Positions 16,071 to 23,582 of a stretch of 33,278 nt of DNA are shown here, piece by piece (position 1 is the stretch's first letter; each line of letters begins with the position of its first letter). The DNA is from UBA1425 sp051881715 (GTDB lineage Bacteria > Bacillota > Clostridia > Oscillospirales > Acutalibacteraceae): the NCBI GenBank assembly GCA_051881715.1, contig JBJEQK010000135.1:1-33278 (forward strand), in the 5' to 3' direction. The notes beneath the pieces are model-generated. The model searched no databases, was not told the DNA's origin, and was given only the letters and a program-made list of their open reading frames with translations. The position numbers and the translations under genes were made by a program.

Positions 16071-16810
16071 TGTGCATCGTTTTTCCTCATCGGCATTCTG
16101 CGCACCCGAACCGCTGCAAACAAATACAAGACTGCGATCCGAAACAGTGCGTACAGATTAAAGTTTGTCTTGCCCTGCGTGCGTTTATGATAAACTGTCG
16201 GAATCTCCTCATACTCAACGCCGAATCGGACAGGGCGAAGGGTGTATTCATAGCCAAAACGCCGTGGATCTTCATTATGCATTTCCTGATACACGTCCAT
16301 CGGATAGATTTGAAAAAAAGAAAAAAGATCCGTTGCCTTGCTTTGGATCAGGTGTGCTGCCATCCAATTCAAAGCGCGGCTGCAAAACTTTCGGAGGGTG
16401 CCGTACCCGATCACTGTGGAACCGTCCATCCATTTGGATGCGGCAATGATGCGGCGGGGGTGAAGCTGCGCTTTTTCCACAAATGTGCGTATAATATGCG
16501 GATCCATCTCCATGTCTGCTGCCATAAACAAAAAGTGCGAGCCGGTTACAAGCGCAGGCAGCTCCGCAAGACACATATCAATCCCGCGGTTTTTTTGGAT
16601 GTAAATGGATATTTTTTTAGTGGCGTCCTGCTTTAAAATTTCCTGCATTTGTATATAGCTTGGACATTCGACAGATGGCAAAACCACAACGATTTTAGAT
16701 AAAAAAGCGTCCGGGCAGGATTCTATTGTCTGTTCAATGGTATCCTGCAGCAGTTGTGTTTCCGTGGATGCTAAGATAAAAATTGTAACGGATTCAAAGG
16801 CATTATACAT
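16067..16810 (-). CDS. Family 2 glycosyltransferase
   Basis: A 247-residue GT-A fold enzyme of family GT2, of the dolichyl/polyprenyl-phosphate sugar synthase type. It has the acidic motif MAADMEMD (96-103) for metal-nucleotide binding, TDLFSFFQIYP (160-170) and a C-terminal RTQGKTNFNLYALFRIAVLY (210-229), which equals the family's R-x-x-GK-S/T-N feature and a short membrane-associated helix. It probably transfers a sugar from a nucleotide donor to polyprenyl phosphate. The donor could be the product of the adjacent Fkp-type enzyme, but this is inference. It is the first gene of the four-gene operon, starting 51 nt after queA. No clear ribosome site precedes the ATG, and a hairpin lies just upstream. 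Confidence 0.82.
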   Translation of the reverse strand: MYNAFESVTIFILASTETQLLQDTIEQTIESCPDAFLSKIVVVLPSVECPSYIQMQEILKQDATKKISIYIQKNRGIDMCLAELPALVTGSHFLFMAADMEMDPHIIRTFVEKAQLHPRRIIAASKWMDGSTVIGYGTLRKFCSRALNWMAAHLIQSKATDLFSFFQIYPMDVYQEMHNEDPRRFGYEYTLRPVRFGVEYEEIPTVYHKRTQGKTNFNLYALFRIAVLYLFAAVRVRRMPMRKNDAQ

Positions 16811-16824
16811 AAATTCGGCTTCGC

Positions 16825-16847
16825 AGATCGCCCCCCTTTGGCGATCT
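16825..16847 (-). other. Hairpin between queA and glycosyltransferase gene
   Basis: AGATCGCC and GGCGATCT form a perfect 8-bp stem around a 7-nt loop. On the minus strand the G-rich loop (AAAGGGG) is the only Shine-Dalgarno-like sequence ahead of the GT2 start, but it is too far away. No T-run follows, so it is not a standard terminator. It may be an RNA-processing or translation-control element. Confidence 0.4.
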
Positions 16848-16861
16848 AATTTGTTCCTTTC

Positions 16862-17884
16862 TCAAAGAATGCACATGGCGTCGCCCAGAGAAAAGAAGCG
16901 GTACCCCTCTTTGACCGCAACATCATAGGCGTGCATGGTATTTTCGTAGCCGCAAAAAGCGCTGACAAGCATGATCAATGTGCTCTCCGGCAGGTGAAAA
17001 TTGGTAATCAGCCCGTCAATACATTGGAATGTATAGCCGGGGTAAATGAATATATCTGTATTGTCGCTGTGTGCGCAGACCTGACCTGTTTGTTTGCAAA
17101 CCGATTCCAGTGTCCGACAGCAGGTGGTGCCCACCGCAATCACCCGTCCGCCGTTTTTCTTAGTATCGCGGATGATCTGCGCTGTTTCTTCGGGGACGGA
17201 ATAGAATTCCGAGTGCATATGATGTTCCTCGATGTTGTCCGTTTTGACAGGGCGGAAGGTGCCCAAACCCACGTGCAGGGTTACAAAACCGATTTTGACG
17301 CCCATTTGACGAAGTCTGTCCAGAAGCTCCGGCGTGAAATGCAGACCCGCTGTCGGCGCCGCAGCGGAGCCGAGCACTTGGGCGTACACGGTTTGGTACC
17401 GCTCCTTGTCCTCCAGCTCCTCTGTGATATAGTGGGGCAGGGGAAGCTCGCCGATCTCATCCAGCAGGGCAAAGAAATTGCCGGTAAACTGAAACTGCAC
17501 GATGCGGTTGCCGTTGTCCAAAGCCTCCAAAACAGTGCCTTTCATTCGCCCGTTGAAGTCAAAAACCGTTCCGGGCTTGGCTTTTTTTCCGGGACCTGCC
17601 AGCGCTTCCCATGTATCAGCGGACCGCTGTTTTAAAAGAAGAAACTCCACCTTAGCGCCCGTTCCCTCGCGGATGCCGAAAAGCCGCGCCGGCAGAACCT
17701 TGGTGTCGTTCAGAATCAGGCAGTCCTTTGATGTCAGCAGGGACTCAATATCTCGGAAAATTTTATGTTCGATCTCGCCGCTTTGCCGGTTCAGAACCAT
17801 CAGGCGGGAGCTGTCTCTCGGCGTGACGGGATGCTGTGCGATCTGTGCAGGCGGCAGATCGTAGAAGAAATCGCTTTTTTTCAT
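16862..17884 (-). CDS. queA: S-adenosylmethionine:tRNA ribosyltransferase-isomerase
   Basis: A 340-residue cytoplasmic enzyme that transfers and isomerises the ribosyl part of SAM onto preQ1-modified tRNA to make epoxyqueuosine. Recognisable family segments are the N-terminal DFFYDLPPAQIAQHPV, then RDSSRLMVL, PTAGLHFTPELL, HVGLGTFRPV, EFYSVP and VGTTCCRTLE. Length is typical. The ATG has AAGAGG about 8 nt upstream. It follows the Tgt step in queuosine synthesis, but tgt lies in a different operon. The earlier queuosine genes (queC, queD, queE, queF) and queG/queH are not in this window. It is divergent from asd and may read through into the glycosyltransferase operon, as no terminator is visible between them. 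Confidence 0.97.
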   Translation of the reverse strand: MKKSDFFYDLPPAQIAQHPVTPRDSSRLMVLNRQSGEIEHKIFRDIESLLTSKDCLILNDTKVLPARLFGIREGTGAKVEFLLLKQRSADTWEALAGPGKKAKPGTVFDFNGRMKGTVLEALDNGNRIVQFQFTGNFFALLDEIGELPLPHYITEELEDKERYQTVYAQVLGSAAAPTAGLHFTPELLDRLRQMGVKIGFVTLHVGLGTFRPVKTDNIEEHHMHSEFYSVPEETAQIIRDTKKNGGRVIAVGTTCCRTLESVCKQTGQVCAHSDNTDIFIYPGYTFQCIDGLITNFHLPESTLIMLVSAFCGYENTMHAYDVAVKEGYRFFSLGDAMCIL

Positions 17885-17915
17885 CGAATACCTCTTGTTT
17901 TTTGCGGAAAAAGAT

Positions 17916-17944
17916 TTGACAATATCTATCCCTTATGATAAAAT
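17916..17944 (+). promoter_or_regulatory. Strong sigma-A promoter for asd-dap operon
   Basis: A consensus TTGACA (17916-17921), a 17-nt spacer and TAAAAT (17939-17944). Transcription would begin near 17951, giving a leader of about 130 nt before asd. The leader contains a small inverted repeat (TTTCGGG 18031-18037 / CCCGAAA 18056-18062) but nothing I recognise as a lysine riboswitch. Confidence 0.8.
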
Positions 17945-18081
17945 ACGTATTTAAAGAATGCGGAATTGAATTCTCCATCATTTTTCTATTATAGAGGAAA
18001 AGTTCGGAGATTACAAGCACTTTTTACATTTTTCGGGCATAATTTAAAACGAAGCCCCGAAACGAGAAAGGATGAGAAAAA

Positions 18082-19164
18082 ATGAAAAAGTATAAGGTTG
18101 GAATTATCGGCGCAACCGGCATGGTCGGTCAGCGCTTTGCCACTTTGCTGGACGGACATCCGTGGTTTGACGTAACGGTACTTGCGGCCAGTTCCCGCAG
18201 CGCAGGCAAGACATATCGTGAGGCGGTCGGCAGCCGCTGGTGTATGGATACGCCCATTCCCGAGAGCATGGCAGATTTTGTCATCAAGAGCGCAACAGAC
18301 GACATTCAGGAAATCGCTTCGGCTGTGGATTTTGTATTTTGCGCCGTCGATATGAAAAAGGATGAGATCAAGGCGCTGGAGGAAGCGTACGCCAAGGCGG
18401 AATGCCCCGTAGTCTCCAACAACAGCGCCCATCGCTTCACGGATGACGTCCCCATGATCGTCCCGGAGCTGAATCCCGAGCACGCAGAGATCATCCCCGC
18501 ACAGCGCAAGCGTCTGGGTACAAAGCGCGGCTTTATCGCTGTCAAGTCCAACTGCTCTTTGCAGAGCTATGTCCCCGCACTTTTCCCGCTGCACGAGAAA
18601 TTCGGGGTAAAAGATGTTCTTGTCTGTACCTATCAGGCCATTTCCGGCGCCGGCAAAACCTTCGAGACTTGGCCGGAGATGGTGGACAACGTGATTCCGT
18701 ATATCGGCGGCGAAGAGGAAAAGAGCGAAAAAGAGCCGCTGAAGATCTGGGGCAAGGTCGAGGGCAACAAGATCGTTTCCGCAACGGCGCCCAACTTCAC
18801 GGCACAGTGCATCCGCGTCCCTGTTTCCAACGGGCATATGGGCGCTGTGTTTGTGCGCTTTGAGAAAAAGCCTACCATGGATGAGATCAAGGAAATCTGG
18901 AAAAACTTCAAAGGCTATCCCCAGGAGCAAAAACTTCCCCACGCACCGGAGCACTTCCTGAACTATTTCGAGGAGGACAATATGCCCCAGACCAAGCTGA
19001 ACCGCGGCTTGGAGGGCGGCATGGCGGTTTCCGTCGGCCGTCTGCGTGAGGATACGCAGTACGACTACAAGTTTGTTTGTCTGTCCCACAACACACTGCG
19101 CGGCGCTGCCGGCGGCGCAGTACTGCTTGCAGAACAGCTTTGCGCACAGGGTTACATGGACTGA
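18082..19164 (+). CDS. asd: Aspartate-semialdehyde dehydrogenase
   Basis: A 360-residue NADP-dependent enzyme reducing aspartyl phosphate to aspartate semialdehyde, the branch point for lysine/diaminopimelate, threonine and methionine. The NADP loop is GATGMVGQRF (10-19), the catalytic cysteine is C158 in VKSNCSLQS, and substrate residues lie in QCIRVPVSNGH (R245, H252). The inserted segment GEEEKSEKEPLKIWGK (210-225) is typical of the archaeal/fungal-like class of Asd found in many Clostridia, not the enterobacterial class. The start has an AGAAAGGATG ribosome region. It is the first gene of an asd-dapA-dapB-ACT unit driven by a strong promoter. The aspartokinase gene itself is not in the window. 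Confidence 0.96.
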   Translation: MKKYKVGIIGATGMVGQRFATLLDGHPWFDVTVLAASSRSAGKTYREAVGSRWCMDTPIPESMADFVIKSATDDIQEIASAVDFVFCAVDMKKDEIKALEEAYAKAECPVVSNNSAHRFTDDVPMIVPELNPEHAEIIPAQRKRLGTKRGFIAVKSNCSLQSYVPALFPLHEKFGVKDVLVCTYQAISGAGKTFETWPEMVDNVIPYIGGEEEKSEKEPLKIWGKVEGNKIVSATAPNFTAQCIRVPVSNGHMGAVFVRFEKKPTMDEIKEIWKNFKGYPQEQKLPHAPEHFLNYFEEDNMPQTKLNRGLEGGMAVSVGRLREDTQYDYKFVCLSHNTLRGAAGGAVLLAEQLCAQGYMD

Positions 19165-19194
19165 TAACAGAATGCTTTGAATGGAGCTGAAACC

Positions 19195-20082
19195 ATGAAA
19201 AAGGTTCTTTTTACAGGCGCAGGCATTGCGATCATTACACCTTTTGACGACAATAACAAGGTGGACTTTCAAAAGCTTGAGCAGATCGTGGAATACCAAA
19301 TTGAGAATGGTACCGATGCCATCATTGTGTGCGGAACAACGGGTGAGAAATCCACGCTTTTACATGAAGAACACGTCGGCGTGATCCGTCATGCGGTTTC
19401 CTGTGCGGCAGGTCGTGTCCCGGTTATCGCCGGAACGGGAAGCAACGATACCGAGTATACGGTTCGTCTGTCCAACGAGGCGGAGCACTGCGGCGCCGAC
19501 GGTCTTTTAATGGTTACGCCATATTACAACAAAACCTCGCAGGAGGGGCTTGTCCGCCATTACCGATTTATCACCGAGCGTGTCAGCGCCCCGGTCATTT
19601 TGTACAACATTCCCTCCAGAACGGGAATGAATATCCTGCCGGAAACATATCTGGAGTTGTCCAAAATCCCCAATATCGTGGCAACCAAGGAGGCTTGCGG
19701 CGACATTTCCCAGATCGCTGCAACGATGGCGCTTTGCGGGGAGGAACTCTCCGTATATTCCGGCAACGACGACCAAATTACGCCCATTATGTCCTTGGGC
19801 GGCAAGGGTGTGATCTCGGTTCTCTCCCATGTTGCGCCGAAGGCGGCGCATGATATTGCAGCCTCCTATCTGGCAGGAGACGCTGCCAAGAGCGCTAAAT
19901 TGCAGCTGGAATGGCTGGATCTTTGCAAGGCGCTGTTTGTCGATGTAAATCCCGTTCCTGTCAAGGAAGCGATGAACATGATGGGCTGGCAGGTCGGCGC
20001 CTGCCGTATGCCGCTGGCGCCCATGTCGTCCGGCAAACGGGAGATCTTGCGCAAAGCTTTGTCGGCGCACGGTCTTATTTAA
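19195..20082 (+). CDS. dapA: 4-hydroxy-tetrahydrodipicolinate synthase
   Basis: A 295-residue TIM-barrel aldolase condensing aspartate semialdehyde with pyruvate, the first committed step to diaminopimelate and lysine. Signature parts are CGTTGEKSTL (46-55), the tyrosines of TPYYNKTSQEG (near 110-111), YNIPSRTGMN (137-146) and the Schiff-base lysine K165 in VATKEACGD. The ATG at 19195 is preferred over an in-frame ATG at 19177 because GGAG lies at proper distance and MKKVLFTGAG is the usual family start. It follows asd by 30 nt in the same operon. Allosteric lysine sensitivity cannot be judged from sequence alone. Confidence 0.96.
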   Translation: MKKVLFTGAGIAIITPFDDNNKVDFQKLEQIVEYQIENGTDAIIVCGTTGEKSTLLHEEHVGVIRHAVSCAAGRVPVIAGTGSNDTEYTVRLSNEAEHCGADGLLMVTPYYNKTSQEGLVRHYRFITERVSAPVILYNIPSRTGMNILPETYLELSKIPNIVATKEACGDISQIAATMALCGEELSVYSGNDDQITPIMSLGGKGVISVLSHVAPKAAHDIAASYLAGDAAKSAKLQLEWLDLCKALFVDVNPVPVKEAMNMMGWQVGACRMPLAPMSSGKREILRKALSAHGLI

Positions 20083-20088
20083 TATAAA

Positions 20089-20125
20089 AAGCGATAGCCC
20101 ACAGCTGAGCAGTGTGGAGTCGCTT
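20089..20125 (+). other. Stem-loop between dapA and dapB
   Basis: AAGCGA (20089-20094) pairs with TCGCTT (20120-20125), and CCACA with TGTGG inside it, giving an 11-bp interrupted stem with a 9-nt loop. There is no T-run, so it is more likely an mRNA-processing or stability element in the operon than a terminator. Confidence 0.4.
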
Positions 20126-20147
20126 AAACTTACGGATGTGAAAAAGT

Positions 20148-20900
20148 ATGGTTAGAATTATTCTTTGCGGTGCTTTGGGCAAAATGGGCAGGATGATCGC
20201 CCAGATCGTTTCCGAGCGGGACGACTGCATGATTGTGGCGGGCGTCGATATTTCCGAAGGGACGGCGGATTTCCCGATTTTTTCCGCGCCGTCCAAGGTG
20301 GATGTGCCGGCAGACGTGATTGTGGATTTTTCCCATCCCTCTGCACTGCCCGGCGTTTTGGAGTACGCCGTAAAAGAAAACCTTCCGGCGGTTCTGTCCA
20401 CAACGGGTTATTCTCAGGAGCAAATCCACCTGATCCACAAGGCGTCTGAAAGAATACCTGTTTTCTTTTCTGCCAATATGTCTTTGGGCATCAACCTCTT
20501 GTCCGAGCTTGCCAAAACAGCAGCAAAGGTGCTTGGAAACGGCTACGATATTGAAATCGTGGAGATGCACCACAACAAGAAAATTGACGCACCCAGCGGT
20601 ACTGCGTTGATGCTGGCAAATGAGATCTCGTCGGTTCTCGATGAAAAGCCGCAATACGTTTATGACCGTCACGAAAAGCGGGAAAAACGTTCACAAAACG
20701 AGATCGGCATTCATGCCGTGCGCGGCGGGACGATCGTAGGCGAGCATGAGATTATTTTTGCCGGTACGGACGAGGTGATTCGTCTGTCCCACAGTGCGGG
20801 CAGCAAGGCGGTTTTCGCCTCCGGCGCAATCAATGCCGCCGTATTTTTGCAGAACAAACCCAGCGGAATGTACACGATGCATGACTTAGTAAAGGATTGA
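20148..20900 (+). CDS. dapB: 4-hydroxy-tetrahydrodipicolinate reductase
   Basis: A 250-residue NAD(P)H-dependent reductase carrying out the second step of the diaminopimelate pathway on the DapA product. It has the nucleotide-binding GALGKMG (8-14), STTGYS (84-89), SANMSLGINLL (108-118) and the active-site signature EMHHNKKIDAPSGTA (139-153) with H141, H142 and K145. Length is normal. It is the third gene of the operon, and its stop codon precedes the start of the ACT protein by 5 nt. The lack of the remaining dap genes here means they are elsewhere in the genome. Confidence 0.96.
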   Translation: MVRIILCGALGKMGRMIAQIVSERDDCMIVAGVDISEGTADFPIFSAPSKVDVPADVIVDFSHPSALPGVLEYAVKENLPAVLSTTGYSQEQIHLIHKASERIPVFFSANMSLGINLLSELAKTAAKVLGNGYDIEIVEMHHNKKIDAPSGTALMLANEISSVLDEKPQYVYDRHEKREKRSQNEIGIHAVRGGTIVGEHEIIFAGTDEVIRLSHSAGSKAVFASGAINAAVFLQNKPSGMYTMHDLVKD

Positions 20901-20905
20901 TTTTC

Positions 20906-21379
20906 ATGTTTGAAATTTCTGTCAAGGAAGATGTAACACTGATCTCGTTTCACGATTCTCCCGCAAACATGGACATGATCTCCCTGATCTTTCGCAGGAT
21001 CGCACAGGCGGGGATCGACGTGGATATGATCTCGCAAACACCGCCCAACGGACAGCATTCCAGCTTGTCATTCACGGTGGATGACGACGACTTCGGCGGT
21101 ATTCTGCAAATCAGCGCAGAGCTGCGGGAGATCAACCCTGATTTGAAAATTTCTGTCAGCTCCGGCAACTGCAAAATCAGCGTCATGGATCCGGAAATGA
21201 ACGGCTTGCCCGGCTATGCGGCAAAAGTATTTTCCGCAGCGTCAAAGGTGCATACCGATATCCGCATGATCACCACCTCGGAGAGCGATATCTCCTTGCT
21301 GGTAGTGAAGGCTGATCTGGATTCCACCCTGCAGGCCATCAAGAGCAGTCTGCACACGGGGATTCGGGAACTGCAATAA
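20906..21379 (+). CDS. Free-standing tandem ACT-domain protein (aspartokinase regulatory-like)
   Basis: A 157-residue protein made almost wholly of two ACT domains of the aspartokinase type (ISVKEDVTLISFHDSPANM, residues about 3-21, and CKISVMDP near 90-97). No kinase domain is present. It resembles the regulatory beta subunit of Bacillus aspartokinase II, which is made there by an internal start within the kinase gene. Here it is a separate gene at the end of the asd-dapA-dapB operon. It may bind lysine or threonine and regulate an aspartokinase encoded elsewhere; this is inference. The ATG at 20906 is chosen, with AAAGGA about 10 nt upstream, over a TTG overlapping the dapB stop. Confidence 0.85.
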   Translation: MFEISVKEDVTLISFHDSPANMDMISLIFRRIAQAGIDVDMISQTPPNGQHSSLSFTVDDDDFGGILQISAELREINPDLKISVSSGNCKISVMDPEMNGLPGYAAKVFSAASKVHTDIRMITTSESDISLLVVKADLDSTLQAIKSSLHTGIRELQ

Positions 21380-21398
21380 GTTTCTGTTTTCAATAAAT

Positions 21399-21446
21399 AA
21401 AGCGATGTCTTTCCTCTTCCGAAAGGCATCGCTTTTGTCTTTTTTT
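21399..21446. terminator. Strong intrinsic terminator of asd-dap operon
   Basis: A 9-bp stem (AAAGCGATG with CATCGCTTT) extended by a T-G pair and CTTTC/GAAAG is followed by TGTCTTTTTTT on the plus strand. It also lies just past the convergent cytidylyltransferase stop and may stop that transcript too. Confidence 0.88.
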
Positions 21447-22182
21447 AATCCAAACGTCTTTGTTCTTCCACAAAGTCCAAAATATGACTGGCAACTTCAA
21501 GATCATAGGGCGTGGTGATTTTGAAATTAAAGAATTCACCGCGGACGATGTGGATGGGCATACCGCTCTTATAGCAGACCATCGTCGTTTCCGTCAGCTG
21601 TTTGCGTGTTTCTGCGTCAAGATTTTCGAAGGCGTGCAAAAGCGCATGGATCCGAAAGCCCTGCGGACTTTGCCCGGCAAAAAGTTCGCTGCGTCTGGGC
21701 ATCCCGGAGATCACCTGTCCGTCCGCTGACTGGACGATCGTGTCATTGACGGGAATAACCGTGTTGCAGACATCGCAAAACTGCATTTCGTGAATCACAT
21801 CGCGGATAATGCGCTGTGTGGCAAAGGGACGCACCGCATCATGAATCAGGACAATGTCATCTTCCTCGATCGTGTTGTTTTGGCAGATGGCGGTAAGCGT
21901 GTTCAGAAGTGTACCCTCCCGATCTGCGCCGCCCTCGCACAGATGGATGCGCGGATCGTCGCCGCAGAATTCGGAAACCTGCTCCTTGGCAAGCTCCAGC
22001 CAATCGCCGTTGGAGCCGATCCAAAGCTGACAAACTCTTTCCTGCGCAAGAAGCGTTTTGACAGAGTGGATAAAGATCGGCATACCGCCCAGATGCAAAA
22101 ACTGCTTCGGCATGGCGGAATGCATTCTCGTGCCAGAACCGCCGGCCAGAATGACGGCATAAACTTTTCCGACTGTACCCAT
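21445..22182 (-). CDS. IspD/TarI-family cytidylyltransferase
   Basis: A 245-residue nucleotidyltransferase using CTP. The CTP-binding signature LAGGSGTRMHSAMPKQFL (12-29) is clear. LIHDAVRPF, IPVNDTIV, RRSELFAGQSPQGF and FNFKITTPYDLEVA follow in family order. IspD makes CDP-methylerythritol for isoprenoids, while TarI makes CDP-ribitol for wall polymers. The C-terminal motif VRGEFFNFKITTPYDL and the absence of isoprenoid neighbours leave both possible, with a slight lean to TarI-like by eye. Its ATG has AAGGGG upstream and its own candidate promoter. It is not obviously part of the metallo-beta-lactamase operon behind it. Confidence 0.88.
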   Translation of the reverse strand: MGTVGKVYAVILAGGSGTRMHSAMPKQFLHLGGMPIFIHSVKTLLAQERVCQLWIGSNGDWLELAKEQVSEFCGDDPRIHLCEGGADREGTLLNTLTAICQNNTIEEDDIVLIHDAVRPFATQRIIRDVIHEMQFCDVCNTVIPVNDTIVQSADGQVISGMPRRSELFAGQSPQGFRIHALLHAFENLDAETRKQLTETTMVCYKSGMPIHIVRGEFFNFKITTPYDLEVASHILDFVEEQRRLD

Positions 22183-22215
22183 TTCTTTTTATCCCCTTAT
22201 TCTTTCTTTTTCAAC

Positions 22216-22244
22216 ATTTTATCACAAGTGTCGCCCCAGTGCAA
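22216..22244 (-). promoter_or_regulatory. Candidate extended -10 promoter for cytidylyltransferase gene
   Basis: On the minus strand, TTGCAC (22244-22239), 17 nt, then TGA-TAAAAT (-10 at 22221-22216) with an extended TG. The -35 box is poor, but the extended -10 compensates. Confidence 0.45.
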
Positions 22245-22264
22245 GTGCCAATCCGAAACCTGCT

Positions 22265-23569
22265 TCACGGCTCGATTTCGGACATGGGCGGCAGACCGCT
22301 TCGCTGCAAAAAATGGTCAAACAGCTGCTGCTTTCTTTCTGCGGAATAGGTATACCCCCAAAGTGCCTGAATACGGTCAAAGTTTTCAAAGGTTTCGTCC
22401 GGCAGTTCTCTGACGGTGCCGGGTGTATAGGGCAGGGGAATCTCCACCGTACCGTTGGAGGAAATGTAGTATTCCTCTGCCAAAGCGCAGGCGACGCGGT
22501 TCGCTTCGTATCGACCCCAGTCCTCGTCAAAAATGATCTGTGTGTTGGGGAAGAGAATGATTTTTGCGTTTGCCGCTTTATAAAATTTTGCAGAGCACCC
22601 GAAATGTCCGTGATGCGCCGCCTGCATCACATCGCAGGAAAGCGTTTTTTCGGAAAAACGGGTGGTCAGAATTTCACTTTCCTCGGCGCCGGCATCGCCC
22701 GGAATACAAATTTTACTGCCGCCGGCCGTAATCATCAGCACCGTTGAGGAGTCGTTGTAGTTTTCCAAACTGCCGGGGTAAACATCCTCGTGTGTGCACA
22801 GCACATCCAAACACAGATCCCGTACATAAAAGCGTTGTCCAGCGTGCAGTTTGACGATGGGGATGCCGCTTTCAAGGGCCGTTTTCAGAAAGTCACGCAT
22901 GATCTTTTTGTTGCTTTCTTTCCAATAGTGGCTGTCTGCGCCATCGTCCCGCACATAGTTGAAGTACAGCTTTTCGATCTGCACATCCGCATGACGCTCC
23001 TGTAAAAACTTCATAAACTGGCAGACATGGTCGTCATGTGCGTGGGTAATAAACCAACCGCTGATGACAACCTTTTCCCCTGCGGGCGTTCGTTCACGCA
23101 TAAAGCGGTATATCCGGGCGTGGTCGTTGATCTGCAAAAAATGACCGCTGTCGATGACAAAAAAGCTGTGGTCGGCACATTGAAATATATAGCACATCCC
23201 GCAGTCGATGTAGGTGTGATCCGTTTCAAACTGCCAAAGCTTCGTCTGGCACTTGTGCTGTATTTTCGGCGGTTCTGTCTCATAGGGGACGCTGAACGGG
23301 TCGGCAATCACACGAAGTGCATTTTCAGCGGGGCAGAAATAGATATGCATCTGAACGCTGTCCTTGCGCAGTGTCACATAGATATTGTTTTCCAGCGTGG
23401 TTTCGGCAAAGATGGTGAATCCGAGCTTCTTTGCATTCTCGACAGCGGTATAAAAATCAGATATATCCGCATTTTCATATAACCGCATCCATGTATCATT
23501 TGCACAGTCATAGTCCGGCCGTGTGCCATCGCCCATATGCAGTGCATCCAACAGCTTGCACATTTCCAT
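22265..23569 (-). CDS. Metallo-beta-lactamase-fold hydrolase
   Basis: A 434-residue cytoplasmic protein (no signal peptide). Its catalytic core starts near residue 120 and shows the metal-binding THAHDDH motif (H176, H178, D179, H181). Further along come the GDAG (IPGDAGAEE) and AAHHGH segments expected of the ComEC/Rec2-like MBL group. The first 110 residues form an extra N-terminal region that I do not recognise. The substrate is unknown; nuclease, phosphodiesterase and lactonase activities all occur in the fold. The ATG at 23569 has a GGAGGC site. It lies 13 nt after the ASKHA ferredoxin gene and is the third gene of the MATE-ASKHA-MBL operon. Confidence 0.83.
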   Translation of the reverse strand: MEMCKLLDALHMGDGTRPDYDCANDTWMRLYENADISDFYTAVENAKKLGFTIFAETTLENNIYVTLRKDSVQMHIYFCPAENALRVIADPFSVPYETEPPKIQHKCQTKLWQFETDHTYIDCGMCYIFQCADHSFFVIDSGHFLQINDHARIYRFMRERTPAGEKVVISGWFITHAHDDHVCQFMKFLQERHADVQIEKLYFNYVRDDGADSHYWKESNKKIMRDFLKTALESGIPIVKLHAGQRFYVRDLCLDVLCTHEDVYPGSLENYNDSSTVLMITAGGSKICIPGDAGAEESEILTTRFSEKTLSCDVMQAAHHGHFGCSAKFYKAANAKIILFPNTQIIFDEDWGRYEANRVACALAEEYYISSNGTVEIPLPYTPGTVRELPDETFENFDRIQALWGYTYSAERKQQLFDHFLQRSGLPPMSEIEP

Positions 23570-23582
23570 AAATAGCCTCCGT

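Noticed and set aside
17951..18081. Lysine riboswitch or T-box in the asd leader
   Set aside because: The leader is about 130 nt and shows neither the conserved lysine-riboswitch core nor a terminator hairpin; only a short inverted repeat is present.
17989..19299. 436-codon minus-strand frame opposite asd
   Set aside because: The plus strand encodes an intact Asd with strong promoter; the antisense translation shows no family features.
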